Positions 6,312 through 16,418 of a DNA stretch of 64,000 bases are shown here, in pieces. The notes below the pieces were generated by a model that was not told where the DNA came from, made no database searches, and was given only the letters and a program-made list of their open reading frames with translations. The DNA comes from an uncultured Flavobacteriaceae bacterium (GTDB taxonomy: Bacteria; Bacteroidota; Bacteroidia; Flavobacteriales; Flavobacteriaceae), in assembly GCA_947497145.1 (NCBI GenBank), contig CANMFQ010000010.1:1-64000 (forward strand). Direction: 5' to 3'. Positions within the stretch are counted from its first letter, which is position 1; every line of letters starts with the position of its first letter. Both the position numbers and the translations under genes were made by a program.

Positions 6312-7877
6312 CTATTTTAATTCTAATTGCTCTACATTTTTGTTGGCATCAACTACAATTTTTTCAAACGCAGCTTTCATTTCTTCAAGTTTTGGAAGAT
6401 TAGTTTTTGCAAGATTATGTTGCTGACTAATATCTTCTTTTAAATTATAGAGTTGATATTCTTTGTCATTACCTAATTCAATATTTACCCATTTACTTAT
6501 TGCAGGACCTTGGTAGGGTGGTATCATTACCCAGTCACCCTTACGAAATGCGGTTCTAGAAGTTGCTTCGAGTACCATTTCATCACGTCCTTGGGTACTG
6601 TTACCCATTAACACATCTAATAAATTTTTACTATCATCAGTACTTTCATTACTACCTACGAGAGCCGCTAACGAACTGTATAAATCTAGTTGAGAAACCA
6701 ACGCATCTGATACGCCTGGTTTTATTTTTCCTTTCCAGTATGTAATAAAAGGCACCCGAGTTCCGGCTTCAAACAAACTGTATTTTCCTCCTCGTAAAAC
6801 GCCTGCAGGTTTGTGGTTTCCTAATTTTTCAATAGAATCATCTTTATAGCCGTCATTAACAACAGGGCCGTTATCACTAGAAAAAACAATAAGGGTGTTT
6901 TCTAATAAGCCTTCAGCTTCAAGGGTTTTTATAAATTCACCTACTACCCAGTCGGCCTCAATAATAACATCACCTCGTGGTCCCATGCCCGAAGTACCCA
7001 CAAATCTTGGGTGTGGCGTACGGGGTACGTGTGGTTGCTGTAGGGCATAATACAAGAAAAAAGGCTCGTTTTTATGCTTTTTTACATAGGTTTTCGCTTC
7101 ATCCAAAAAGTAATCAGCCATATCTTCATCTACCCATTTGGCAGCTTCGCCACCTTTCATAAAGCCAATTCTTGGAATACCATTTACAATACTATTGTTA
7201 TGACCGTGATCCCAGTCCATTTTTAATAACTCCGGATTTTTAAGACCTGTGGGTTCCCCTTCAAAATTTTTCTTATAACTAACTTCTATAGGATCGTTAG
7301 GGTCAAGATTAACCACATGTCCGTTTTCTATATAAACCGTAGGTACTCTATCTTGTGTAGCAGCTAAAATATTACTGTAATCAAAGCCTACTTCGTTAGG
7401 ACCAGGAGAAATACGTTCATTCCAATTTACATTGCCTGTACCCAAACCTAAGTGCCATTTCCCTACAATGCCTGTATGATATCCTTGTTTTTTAAGCATT
7501 TTTGGCAGTGTAGGCTGGTTGGTATCAATTATCAATGGTGCTGTGCCTGGCAAAATTTTAGCATCTTTATTTCGCCAGGGGTATACACCAGTCAAAAGGG
7601 CATACCTACTTGGTGTACAAGTAGCAGAAGAGGCATAACCATTGGTAAACCGCATACCGCCATTGGCGAGTTTGTCAAAATTTGGTGTTTTTAATTCGGT
7701 AGCACCATAAGCCCCCAGTTCACCATAACCAAGGTCATCAGCGTAAATAACAATGATATTAGGTTTTTTTGTTTCAACCGATGCTGTTTCTGTTGGCGTT
7801 TCTTTTTTTTCTTTACAGGATGAAATAAATAGCATCAAACAAAACGTTAGGACACTAAAATTGATTATTTTCTTCAT
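6312..7877 (-). CDS. S1-family sulfatase, lipoprotein
   Basis: This arylsulfatase-A-like hydrolase removes sulfate esters from the PUL substrate. The formylglycine site is CTPSR, with Cys87 the residue converted by a sulfatase-maturating enzyme that is not in this window. Metal-binding residues appear in YADDLGYG near 45-52 and SSDNGP around residue 335. A lipoprotein signal (ISSC, Cys21) places it in the periplasm or on the surface. Length is 521 aa, normal for the family. It lies 13 bp after the next sulfatase, so the two are co-transcribed. The target position on the sugar cannot be read from the sequence. Confidence 0.93.
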   Translation of the reverse strand: MKKIINFSVLTFCLMLFISSCKEKKETPTETASVETKKPNIIVIYADDLGYGELGAYGATELKTPNFDKLANGGMRFTNGYASSATCTPSRYALLTGVYPWRNKDAKILPGTAPLIIDTNQPTLPKMLKKQGYHTGIVGKWHLGLGTGNVNWNERISPGPNEVGFDYSNILAATQDRVPTVYIENGHVVNLDPNDPIEVSYKKNFEGEPTGLKNPELLKMDWDHGHNNSIVNGIPRIGFMKGGEAAKWVDEDMADYFLDEAKTYVKKHKNEPFFLYYALQQPHVPRTPHPRFVGTSGMGPRGDVIIEADWVVGEFIKTLEAEGLLENTLIVFSSDNGPVVNDGYKDDSIEKLGNHKPAGVLRGGKYSLFEAGTRVPFITYWKGKIKPGVSDALVSQLDLYSSLAALVGSNESTDDSKNLLDVLMGNSTQGRDEMVLEATSRTAFRKGDWVMIPPYQGPAISKWVNIELGNDKEYQLYNLKEDISQQHNLAKTNLPKLEEMKAAFEKIVVDANKNVEQLELK

Positions 7878-7890
7878 TATAATTTTGGAT

Positions 7891-9411
7891 TTATTTATTG
7901 GTATTTATAGTTTTTTTATACTCTTTAATTAGTCTTTGAAATCCTATTTCAACACCATCAAGCATTTGCTGATACTGTGCGGGCTTCTCTTTTTTTACCC
8001 AATCTAAGAGATCAACAGCAATAGGATGCACTGGCATATAAACATCGCTAACAGGATGCATTTTTGTATCATAGGCAAGGGTTTTTGATCGCATTTCATC
8101 TAAGACAGTAGCAAAACTGGGGTTAGTGGCTAAATTATTCAATTCAAAAGGATCTTTTTGTAAGTCGTATAATTCTTCTGATGGTTTTTTATCAGCAAAA
8201 AACTGCTGTTGAAAAGCATCTAATTTAGCTTCTTTTTTCATAACACGCATTATATGCACTGCTGGGCGATAAAAATCGAGGTAAGCTTGGTGTGCATCCC
8301 ACGGTATTTCGGGCTTGTCATTACGTATGTATTTCCATTTTGGGGTGGTGATTGCTCTTGACTTTTCTTCAATTTCATCCCATAAATCACGGGCGGCATA
8401 TACTTCTTTGCGGTTGAATTTTTCATCTAAAAAAGACATTCCCGTCATGTATTGCGGTATTTCAATACCAGCAGCGTCTAATATGGTTGCCGTAATATCA
8501 GTTGCGCTTACTACGTCATCACGCACTTGTCCGCCAGTAATGTTTTTTGGCCATTTTACTAAAAGAGGGATGCGTAGTCCAGGATCATGTAAATATCCTT
8601 TTCCTTTAATATTACATCTGCCATTATCTCCAATAAAAATAACAAGCGTATTATCAGCCAAGCCTTTTTCTTCGAGTTCCTTAAAAATCATGCCTACCTC
8701 ATTGTCCATATATTCCATTTGATCAAGATACTTTGCCCAATCTAATCGAATGGTAGGATGATCGGCAAAGTAGGGTGGAAGTTCAACCGCATTGGGATCA
8801 ACAGGGTGTTTTGATTGCGCACGAATAGTATCCCACCAATCACCTCTATGGGTCACATTTAATTGTATTTGGGCAAAGAAGGGAGCATCTGAAGGTTCAA
8901 AATTATCCATTTTGTCAAACAAGCCAAATTGTGTTTTGCCATCCCATTCTCCAAGCGCTTGATGTTTAAAATTCACATCTATTTTTCTTCCTTTTCCTTG
9001 CACCCCATGATGCCCTAAAATTGCAGTATAACCAGCATCTCTCAATAATGCTGTAAATGGTTTAAAGGGGGCAGAAAGGGGAACTTCACGATTGCTACGG
9101 TGGTTGTGTGTGTTTGTTTTCACTTGGTGGGCACCAATCATCATCGCCGATCGACTAGGTGAACAAATAGGGTTGGTGACAAAGCAGTTATTGAAGCGAA
9201 TTCCTTCACGTGCCATTTTATCGAGGTTTGGCGTTTGTACTGCTTTCATACCATAACAGGCCAAATCTAAACTAATATCTTCGGCCATTAACCATATAAT
9301 ATTGGGCGGCTTTGCTGCTGGTATGGGTGCTTCTTTTTTCTCCGTTTTACAAGAAAACAACAATAGCAAAGCGCCAATTATTAAAAAATATAAACGAAAT
9401 TTTTTCTTCAT
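7891..9411 (-). CDS. S1-family sulfatase, lipoprotein (N-sulfoglucosamine hydrolase-like)
   Basis: This sulfatase is 506 aa with a lipoprotein signal (LLLLFSC, Cys21). The active-site motif is CSPSR with Cys83. The N-terminal metal site is MAEDISLD rather than the usual DDxG. That feature, together with the GDNGRC segment and the short C-terminal part, resembles the heparan N-sulfatase-like branch. Members of this branch in marine Bacteroidota act on algal polysaccharides, so the name does not imply heparan. It is the first gene of a two-sulfatase unit behind the terminator that follows susD. The two sulfatases are only moderately alike, which suggests different sulfate positions. Confidence 0.92.
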   Translation of the reverse strand: MKKKFRLYFLIIGALLLLFSCKTEKKEAPIPAAKPPNIIWLMAEDISLDLACYGMKAVQTPNLDKMAREGIRFNNCFVTNPICSPSRSAMMIGAHQVKTNTHNHRSNREVPLSAPFKPFTALLRDAGYTAILGHHGVQGKGRKIDVNFKHQALGEWDGKTQFGLFDKMDNFEPSDAPFFAQIQLNVTHRGDWWDTIRAQSKHPVDPNAVELPPYFADHPTIRLDWAKYLDQMEYMDNEVGMIFKELEEKGLADNTLVIFIGDNGRCNIKGKGYLHDPGLRIPLLVKWPKNITGGQVRDDVVSATDITATILDAAGIEIPQYMTGMSFLDEKFNRKEVYAARDLWDEIEEKSRAITTPKWKYIRNDKPEIPWDAHQAYLDFYRPAVHIMRVMKKEAKLDAFQQQFFADKKPSEELYDLQKDPFELNNLATNPSFATVLDEMRSKTLAYDTKMHPVSDVYMPVHPIAVDLLDWVKKEKPAQYQQMLDGVEIGFQRLIKEYKKTINTNK

Positions 9412-9551
9412 ATCTGTTTCTTCTACTGGTTTAGTTTTTTATGTTTTTTTATTATTAAATGATTTGATAGCTACCATACTGCTAAGGTTTTTTGAGTTGC
9501 TGTTATTTTGTTGAATTTAAATAATGACAGAAAGATAATTCAAAACTTTAA

Positions 9552-9584
9552 AAAGGCCACTAAAAAAAATTATTAGTGACCTTT
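9552..9584 (-). terminator. Terminator between susD and the sulfatase pair
   Basis: A 10-bp stem with one mismatch (AAAGGTCACT / AGTGGCCTTT on the minus strand) has a 13-nt AT-rich loop and is followed by TTTTTAAAGTTTTG. It lies about 80 bp beyond the susD stop and separates it from the sulfatases. It may act as an attenuator if the sulfatases are read through from susCD. Confidence 0.65.
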
Positions 9585-9666
9585 AAAACGCAACTAATTC
9601 AAACAATAATTTGTATATATCATATTACTTAATACACTTTTGAGTGTTTAAATACGCAACGTAAGT

Positions 9667-11421
9667 TTAGTACCCCGGATTTTCCACTAGTTCAGGATTG
9701 TCCGATAATTTTTTAAACGTTAACGGATAGTAATAATGTTGGGGTAAAAATACACGAGGACTACTTATCGCATCTTTAACTTCTATTTTAAATTTGCTGG
9801 TATCGAAGTTATATTCAAATTTCAATCCCTTGAGGGTTTTATTGTTTAAAACTTCTTCAGCAATACGCCATCTTCTTAAGTCCCAAAAACGGTGTTCTTC
9901 AAACACTAATTCAACAGCTCGTTCATTACGAATTACATCTTCATCAATAGCTGTTTTTGCTGGCATTCCTGCTCTTTGACGAATTCTATTTAGTAAAGTT
10001 AGTGCTTCATCAGTTTTACCAAGGTAAAAAGCAGCTTCCGCCATATTCAAATAGGTTTCGCCTAATCTGAAAATATGAAAATCAACATTTGATTCTAAAT
10101 CGCTGACTTGCTCACCCGGACTTTCATCTAAAAATTTGCGTAGTAAAAAGCCCTGGCGCAATGGTTTTGGTCTGGGTTCAAACGATCTGTTTGATGCTTT
10201 TGCGATTACCCCATCAGGTAAAACACCACTAGTTACCCATTCACCATTAACTAAACTACGTTCGTGAAAATAGGCTTTTAAACCCCAAAAATCGGCACCA
10301 TTATACAGAATAGCCGCTTTAAATCTTGGGTCTCTATTATTGAATAGCTCGTCCATATCCCATTCTTTTGTTTCGTATTCTGCTCTTGGTATTGCTCCTG
10401 AGGTGCCATCGGCAAATTCAAATTTTTCAGCAATATCAAGGTAGGGTCTAAAATTCGAATTCCAAGCCGTAGCAAAATCAGCATGTACAGCTAAAACAGC
10501 GTGATTTTGTCCCATTCCAGAACCAGCATCATAGCGCTCTGTGAAAATTACTTCGGGGTTGTCTTCAATTTCATCAATAAACAATTGATGATGATTTATG
10601 GTTGGGTCAGCATGTTTTTCATATAAACGCAGCGGACTATCTTCTATTAACGTTTTTGAAGCATCATAGGATTTTTGCCAATAGGCCATTTCTGTTTCTG
10701 CGGGTATGCCCACAACACCATCAAGCTGAACCGTACCAAACCGTGCTATACTAGCAGCAAATAGCATTGCTCTACTTTGCAGGGCTCTGGCTGCCCATTT
10801 GTTAACTCTGCCTCCCTCAGTATCACCAATATTGGGTAAATCATCGAAAATAGCATTCATTTCTGCATCTACGAAATCATATATTTCTTGCTCTTTATTT
10901 CTGGGAAGAAATATAGTATCAGGGTCATCATCTAAGTTTTGAACGGTTGTAATTAATGGAATTCCACCCCATCGTTTAGCCATTTCAAAATATAGGTAAG
11001 CTCTGATCCAACGTGCCTCGGCTATTCTTTTTTTCTTATACGATTCATCAAATTCCGAATTGCTAACTTCTTCAATAAAAATATTAGCTTTTCTTATAAC
11101 GTCATATTTCCAATAATTCAATGGCTCGTATAAGGTTTCTGAATTCATTGGTGTAGCAATTGCCGCATTGGGTTCTTGCCAAGGGGCAAACTGAATCATT
11201 TCATCTGCCATACCTGATATTAAACCAAAGCCAACATTATTAGAACCTAATCTTCTAAAAATAACATTAGAGTATACATCGGTTAAATAGGCATCAGCCA
11301 AGTTTTCATCAGACCACACTTTGGCATCAGATATTCTGTCTAGTGGTTCTTTATCGAGTACATCCTCGCAGGACGTGAAAAATGTACCGAATACTATTAA
11401 TGTAAATATTATTTTTCTCAT
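9667..11421 (-). CDS. SusD/RagB-like glycan-binding lipoprotein
   Basis: This 584-residue surface lipoprotein has a FFTSC lipobox (Cys18) followed by EDVLDKEPLDRISD, the usual SusD start. Tetratricopeptide-like helices with the AEARWIRAYLYFEMAKRWGG segment and the C-terminal LNRIRQRAGMP and FEEHRFWDLRRW motifs are diagnostic of the RagB/SusD family. It forms the lid over the SusC barrel encoded 11 bp upstream and captures the oligosaccharide. The ligand cannot be deduced from sequence, because SusD binding sites are poorly conserved. Confidence 0.96.
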   Translation of the reverse strand: MRKIIFTLIVFGTFFTSCEDVLDKEPLDRISDAKVWSDENLADAYLTDVYSNVIFRRLGSNNVGFGLISGMADEMIQFAPWQEPNAAIATPMNSETLYEPLNYWKYDVIRKANIFIEEVSNSEFDESYKKKRIAEARWIRAYLYFEMAKRWGGIPLITTVQNLDDDPDTIFLPRNKEQEIYDFVDAEMNAIFDDLPNIGDTEGGRVNKWAARALQSRAMLFAASIARFGTVQLDGVVGIPAETEMAYWQKSYDASKTLIEDSPLRLYEKHADPTINHHQLFIDEIEDNPEVIFTERYDAGSGMGQNHAVLAVHADFATAWNSNFRPYLDIAEKFEFADGTSGAIPRAEYETKEWDMDELFNNRDPRFKAAILYNGADFWGLKAYFHERSLVNGEWVTSGVLPDGVIAKASNRSFEPRPKPLRQGFLLRKFLDESPGEQVSDLESNVDFHIFRLGETYLNMAEAAFYLGKTDEALTLLNRIRQRAGMPAKTAIDEDVIRNERAVELVFEEHRFWDLRRWRIAEEVLNNKTLKGLKFEYNFDTSKFKIEVKDAISSPRVFLPQHYYYPLTFKKLSDNPELVENPGY

Positions 11422-11432
11422 GATAGTAAATT

Positions 11433-14400
11433 TTAAATTGAAATGTTTATTCCCATGGATACTGTTTTTATTAAGGGGTATGAACGTCCTCCTTGATTTG
11501 CTGGTCCTTCAGAATCAAAAGAGCCCTTATAAATACCCAAATTATTCCAAGTAAATAGGTTTGATCCTGAAATAAAAATTCTAGTTTTTTTCAAACCAAT
11601 AGTTTGCAGTGCATCTTCAGGAAGGTCATAGCCTATGTTTAAATTTTTTAAACGTAAGTATTTGCCATCCTGCAACCAAAAGTCGGAAGCTCTATCATTG
11701 TTTAAATGAGCTGCCGAGTTTGTACTCGCTGGAAGCTGAGCATTGGGGTTAATATTAACATCGGGATTGTTGGGGTCCGGTGTCCAACGATATTTATATT
11801 GGTATTCGTAAGGAATGGTATTGCCTACTAGAATGGTTCTGGCCCCATCAGTAATATTGAAATTAAATCCTGCCGCTCCTTGAAATAAGGCAGATACTGA
11901 AAAGTTTCCGTACACCATATTCAAATTGATGCCATAAGAAACATCGGGTAGTCCTCCTTTTCCTATTTCATCTAAATCTCTCCAGTTTATAATCCCATCA
12001 CCATTAAGGTCAACATAACGAATATCACCAGGAACCACACGTTCATTACCCGTGCCACCAGCAAGTAATGATTGGTCAACATTGTGCGCATCAATTTCTG
12101 CCTGACTCATAAAAATACCATCAGTTCTATAGCCAATATTTCTGTTGACCCAGTTACCACTACGCTGCTGAATCAGGTTGAATCTACGTATAAATTCGGG
12201 GTCGTTTAATTCTTCTTCAGAATCAGCAAAGGCTTCAATAGCGGTATCAACTGGCCAGAACTTATATTTCTCGCGTGCAAGACCAAAAGAAACACCTACA
12301 TCATATTTGAATTTGCCTATAGCATTTCTATGGGTTACTACAAGGTCAAATCCGCGGTTATCGGTAGAATTTTGATTAACCTGTGGCAAGTTCGCACCAA
12401 AAGTACTTGGAAATTGATCTAAAGGAGTGGCAAAAATACCTTCTTGCAGTCTGTAGAAAACGTCCAATTCCAATCCTAAGAGTCCATTCCAAAAGCTGGC
12501 GTCAACCCCTACATTGTAGGTGGTCAAATCTCGCCAAGTCACAAAAGGATTGGCTAGACCACTAGTGGCAATTGCTGTAGATAATCCGTTAGGTCCAAAG
12601 AGATATGAGCTATAATAATCGGTTTGTATTTGGTTTGCAGATAGGTATCTAAAATAGTCAGGTGAACCATCTGGTTTAAAAATACGGTCATTACCGGTTT
12701 TACTGTACGATATTCTCAATTTTAAATTGTCAACAAAATCAGCATTATCTTTTATAAAATTTTCTTCAGAAATTCGCCATGCAAGTGAAGCACTTGGAAA
12801 AAAGCCCCAACGACTATTTGCGGCAAAATTACTAGAGGCATCATATCTAAAAGAACCTTCAATAAAATACTTGTCTTTGTAGCCATAATTAACTCGCCCA
12901 ACAACACTAGATCTTCCAAACTCAATGGCGTTACCTGAATTATTGATTCCTTCGGTACCGCCAAAATCTAAATAAGGTAAATCTGTAGTGAGTAAATTTT
13001 TTCGTCCGGTACTGATATTTAGAATTTTTTCATCAATAGTTTCGGTAAGCAACAGCCCTTTTATAGCATGGTTACCATATTCTCTATTGAAATTTAAAGA
13101 GAAACTAGGGTAGAAGCTTTTGAATTGATATAGTTCTTCAACCAAATCATCATTTGCAATAGCACCGACCGCAACAGGTTCTTGCGTTTCTCTATTCCAT
13201 TCATACACCACCATGCGTTTGCTTAAATCTTTGGTTTGCCTGGTTTGTGAGGTATATGAAACAGAGCCCTTAGCAGAAAGTCCTTCCAAAAACGGAAACT
13301 TATATTCCAATTGCATTCTCCCTGTTAAAATCTCATTGTTTTTGTCAATAAAGCCTGATATGTCTCTATTTGATGCACCGTAAGCACCTCTATTGTTAAA
13401 ACCACCCCCACTATTAGCTGCCAGTTCTGGGTGACCTGGTATTACTGGAGGTAGAATAGGTTCTGAAACCGTGAGTTGATTGTAAATAGTGCTTAGCGGT
13501 AAACCAGGTTCAGAGGTTTTATCTTTTCGGTAACTTAAATCAATACCAAAAGTTAGATTATCACTAATAGTGGCATCAACATTTGATCGTACATTTAATC
13601 TATTGTAATTTAGATCACCTGTATTAAATTGTCCTCCTTGGTCTAAGCTCCCAAAAGAAGAAAAGAAACGTATTTTTTCTGATCCACCTCGTACACTAAG
13701 GTTGTGCTGGTTTAGTGGTGCCCAAGTTCTGAAAACTGTTCTTTCCCAATCATAACTTTCATAACCTGGTGCTTCTGCTTTGTATAGTTCAATTTCTTCG
13801 GGTGTATAACTGGCTGCTCCTCCTTCATTTTGCAACTCCACAAATTGCCCACCGTTTACATTGTTTCTCCAAACTGTAGGTTGTTGAAAACTGGTGACCC
13901 CCGAATATGAAATTTGGGGTTTACCCGATTTGCCTCTTTTTGTTGTTACTAGAATTACACCATTACCTGCCCTTGCACCATAAATGGCAGCCGAGGCATC
14001 TTTTAAAACGTTTATTGATTCAATATCATTAGGATCTATTCTTGCTAAAGACATTTCAATACCATCTACAAGTACTAATGGAGTGCCAAATCCTCGTATA
14101 CTAAGCTGGGTAGCATCATTACCAGGCACCCCTGAGGTTTGTTTTGTAATAACACCAGCAACTCTACCACTTAATAACTCAGTTGTATTTGCCACAGATA
14201 CTTTTGTTAAATCTTTTGCATCTACTTTTACAACAGAACCAGTGATAGCTGATTTCTTTTGTGTACCATAACCAACTACAATTACTTCTTCAAGGCTAGC
14301 GGCATCTTCTTTTAAAGTAGCATTTATTACTGTTTGTCCTGCTACAGGAATTTCTATGGTTTTAAAACCTATATAGCTGATCACTAAAATATCATTTTCT

Positions 14401-14951
14401 GAAGCAGTAATACTGTAGTTGCCATCAAAATCGGTTTGTGTTCCGGTTGTAGTTCCTTTAATGAGTACGCTTGCACCAGGTAGGGGAAGTCCTCCTTCGT
14501 CTATTACCGTACCAGTAACCGCTGTTTGCACCACTTCAATTGAAGTGTTTACATCTAATTTAGTAATCGTATGTTTGGGTTGGGAATTTCGTAGTTCTTT
14601 CTTTAAAATAATTTGGTTGTGACGAACAACAAAAGTGATATCGGTTTGTTCAAATAAGGTCTTTAATACCTTATTTAAGGGTTCCCTTTTGGCTTTGAAT
14701 GATATTTTTTGATTAAAATCAAAATCAGCATGGTTGTAGAGAAATTTGAATTTTGTTGATCGCTCAATATCTTCAAATACTTCGGCAAGATTAACATTGT
14801 CGAAATCACAATCTATTTTAACGTTTTGTGAATAGGTATTTGCCTGTATCGATAAAATTGATGCAAAAAGTAGCATCGTTGTCAACTTTATAGCTAGGCT
14901 GAATTTAAGTGAGTAGGGGAGACAATACCCCGTGGTCAAATTTAGTTTCAT
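11433..14951 (-). CDS. SusC-like TonB-dependent transporter with STN domain
   Basis: This 1172-residue outer-membrane transporter starts with a signal peptide (about 1-42). An STN (secretin/TonB short N-terminal) domain at about 45-115 follows, then a carboxypeptidase-D-like beta-sandwich (TVIDEGGLPLPGASV, about 145-215), the plug (LEEVIVVGYGTQKK) and a large barrel ending in an aromatic-poor VSMGINISI strand. The STN domain marks it as a signalling transporter that talks to a FecR-type anti-sigma factor. The matching fecR gene lies 99 bp upstream. It imports sulfated oligosaccharides with its SusD partner. The intact length is slightly above the SusC average because of the STN domain. Confidence 0.96.
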   Translation of the reverse strand: MKLNLTTGYCLPYSLKFSLAIKLTTMLLFASILSIQANTYSQNVKIDCDFDNVNLAEVFEDIERSTKFKFLYNHADFDFNQKISFKAKREPLNKVLKTLFEQTDITFVVRHNQIILKKELRNSQPKHTITKLDVNTSIEVVQTAVTGTVIDEGGLPLPGASVLIKGTTTGTQTDFDGNYSITASENDILVISYIGFKTIEIPVAGQTVINATLKEDAASLEEVIVVGYGTQKKSAITGSVVKVDAKDLTKVSVANTTELLSGRVAGVITKQTSGVPGNDATQLSIRGFGTPLVLVDGIEMSLARIDPNDIESINVLKDASAAIYGARAGNGVILVTTKRGKSGKPQISYSGVTSFQQPTVWRNNVNGGQFVELQNEGGAASYTPEEIELYKAEAPGYESYDWERTVFRTWAPLNQHNLSVRGGSEKIRFFSSFGSLDQGGQFNTGDLNYNRLNVRSNVDATISDNLTFGIDLSYRKDKTSEPGLPLSTIYNQLTVSEPILPPVIPGHPELAANSGGGFNNRGAYGASNRDISGFIDKNNEILTGRMQLEYKFPFLEGLSAKGSVSYTSQTRQTKDLSKRMVVYEWNRETQEPVAVGAIANDDLVEELYQFKSFYPSFSLNFNREYGNHAIKGLLLTETIDEKILNISTGRKNLLTTDLPYLDFGGTEGINNSGNAIEFGRSSVVGRVNYGYKDKYFIEGSFRYDASSNFAANSRWGFFPSASLAWRISEENFIKDNADFVDNLKLRISYSKTGNDRIFKPDGSPDYFRYLSANQIQTDYYSSYLFGPNGLSTAIATSGLANPFVTWRDLTTYNVGVDASFWNGLLGLELDVFYRLQEGIFATPLDQFPSTFGANLPQVNQNSTDNRGFDLVVTHRNAIGKFKYDVGVSFGLAREKYKFWPVDTAIEAFADSEEELNDPEFIRRFNLIQQRSGNWVNRNIGYRTDGIFMSQAEIDAHNVDQSLLAGGTGNERVVPGDIRYVDLNGDGIINWRDLDEIGKGGLPDVSYGINLNMVYGNFSVSALFQGAAGFNFNITDGARTILVGNTIPYEYQYKYRWTPDPNNPDVNINPNAQLPASTNSAAHLNNDRASDFWLQDGKYLRLKNLNIGYDLPEDALQTIGLKKTRIFISGSNLFTWNNLGIYKGSFDSEGPANQGGRSYPLIKTVSMGINISI

Positions 14952-15050
14952 AATTTAAGTTGTTTAATTGGTTGTTTTATTTTGAATAATTAGTAGTTAC
15001 ATTGGACGATGTTGTTATACGTGCCAACTTTTAATTCATAGGCTTTACAT

Positions 15051-16211
15051 TTAGGGTTTTACAATAGTTATCAGGTTTTTTTTTCGATTAAATTTAAAGG
15101 CTACATTTTCTGAAAATGAGTTTAATACTTCTTCAATGGTTTCGACATCAAAAGAAGCTGTAAACATTTGATGATTAAGTTCAGTAAATTCATTTTTTAT
15201 GATGACGTTATAGCGACGCTCTAATTTTTTCAGTATTTTACTGAATGGCAGGTTTCTAATAACCATTCTACCATGTATCCAACTAGTGTATGGTTTGGTG
15301 TCTACCTTTTGAATAGTATTTATTTTTGTTTGAGTATTCCATGCTGCTTTATGGTTGGGTTTCAAAATAACTGATTCCTTATTAGATTGATCATTTTTTG
15401 AATAGCTAAGGCTAACCAATCCTTCTACCAAAACCGTATTTATAGCGGCATCTTCTTCGTAGGCTGAAATATTGAATTTTGTACCTAAAACGCTTACATT
15501 CATATCGGCTACCTTTACTTTAAAAGGACGTTTTTTATCCGTTTTAACATCGAAAAAAGCTTCCCCTTGTAAAAAAACTGTTCGATCATGCTCTTTTAAA
15601 AAATGAATAGGATATCGCAAGGAAGAACCAGCATTAAGATGCACCAAAGTACCATCTGAAAGAGTGATTTCAAATGTTTTTCCGTTGGGTATTTTGAGTG
15701 TGTTAAATACTAATTTTTCAGGGTATTTTGTGTTTTTATAAGCAAGCTTATTTCCTGTTTTACGGCCTAAAACATTACCTTCTTTATCAGTAATTGTATG
15801 AACATCATTGGGGTGTAATAGCTGTATTTCACCATTTTCTAATTCAAGGGTTATGGCATTTTGATGCGTTTCTTTTTCTAAATTATCATTCGCATACCAG
15901 CTGTATGAGCTAAATGCCAATGAAATTAAAAGCATGAAAATTGCAGCTAACTGTAGTCGTTTTCTTTTATTGAAAAAATTATGTTTGGGAACGTTTCTTG
16001 ATTTTGTCTGTTCAAGTATATTTTGCCAAGCCTGTTTAGCATCTAAATTAGAAAGTTCAGTAATACTAATACCTTTATCGTGATTTACTTTAAGCCGAGC
16101 GTATAGTTGCTTATTATCCTTAGATTTTTTTAACCAAGCATTTAGGGTACGTTCTTCCTTTTCAGAAATTGTACCTTCCAATTTTTTAGCTATCAGTGTT
16201 GCGATTTTCAC
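15051..16211 (-). CDS. FecR-family anti-sigma factor
   Basis: This 386-residue single-pass inner-membrane protein has a cytoplasmic N-terminal anti-sigma part. A membrane helix at about 86-105 follows a KRKR stop-transfer signal. The periplasmic FecR domain (LNAGSSLRYP, FLQGEAFFDV, VLGTKFNISAY, TVLVEGLVSL) leads into a C-terminal STN-interacting domain (DUF4974 type; ILKKLERRYNV). It lies between the sigma gene and susC. It should hold the sigma factor until the STN domain of the loaded SusC contacts it. The family and arrangement are standard for sensing polysaccharides in Bacteroidota. Confidence 0.95.
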   Translation of the reverse strand: MKIATLIAKKLEGTISEKEERTLNAWLKKSKDNKQLYARLKVNHDKGISITELSNLDAKQAWQNILEQTKSRNVPKHNFFNKRKRLQLAAIFMLLISLAFSSYSWYANDNLEKETHQNAITLELENGEIQLLHPNDVHTITDKEGNVLGRKTGNKLAYKNTKYPEKLVFNTLKIPNGKTFEITLSDGTLVHLNAGSSLRYPIHFLKEHDRTVFLQGEAFFDVKTDKKRPFKVKVADMNVSVLGTKFNISAYEEDAAINTVLVEGLVSLSYSKNDQSNKESVILKPNHKAAWNTQTKINTIQKVDTKPYTSWIHGRMVIRNLPFSKILKKLERRYNVIIKNEFTELNHQMFTASFDVETIEEVLNSFSENVAFKFNRKKNLITIVKP

Positions 16212-16418
16212 TGGGTTAAACAGGTATTAATGGTTTGATTTTAAGTTATTTTCGTTGCTTCATAAAAAACAATAAAACATGTACATAAAGCGATTAGTAT
16301 TCTATGTTTTTTAGCTAAAATCGTATACAGCACTAAAAAAAATGAAAACTTATTTGAGCTAGGTTACTATTTAAGAGACCTTGATTTTAAAAAAAGGGTA
16401 GTAAGAATTTAATTTTTT

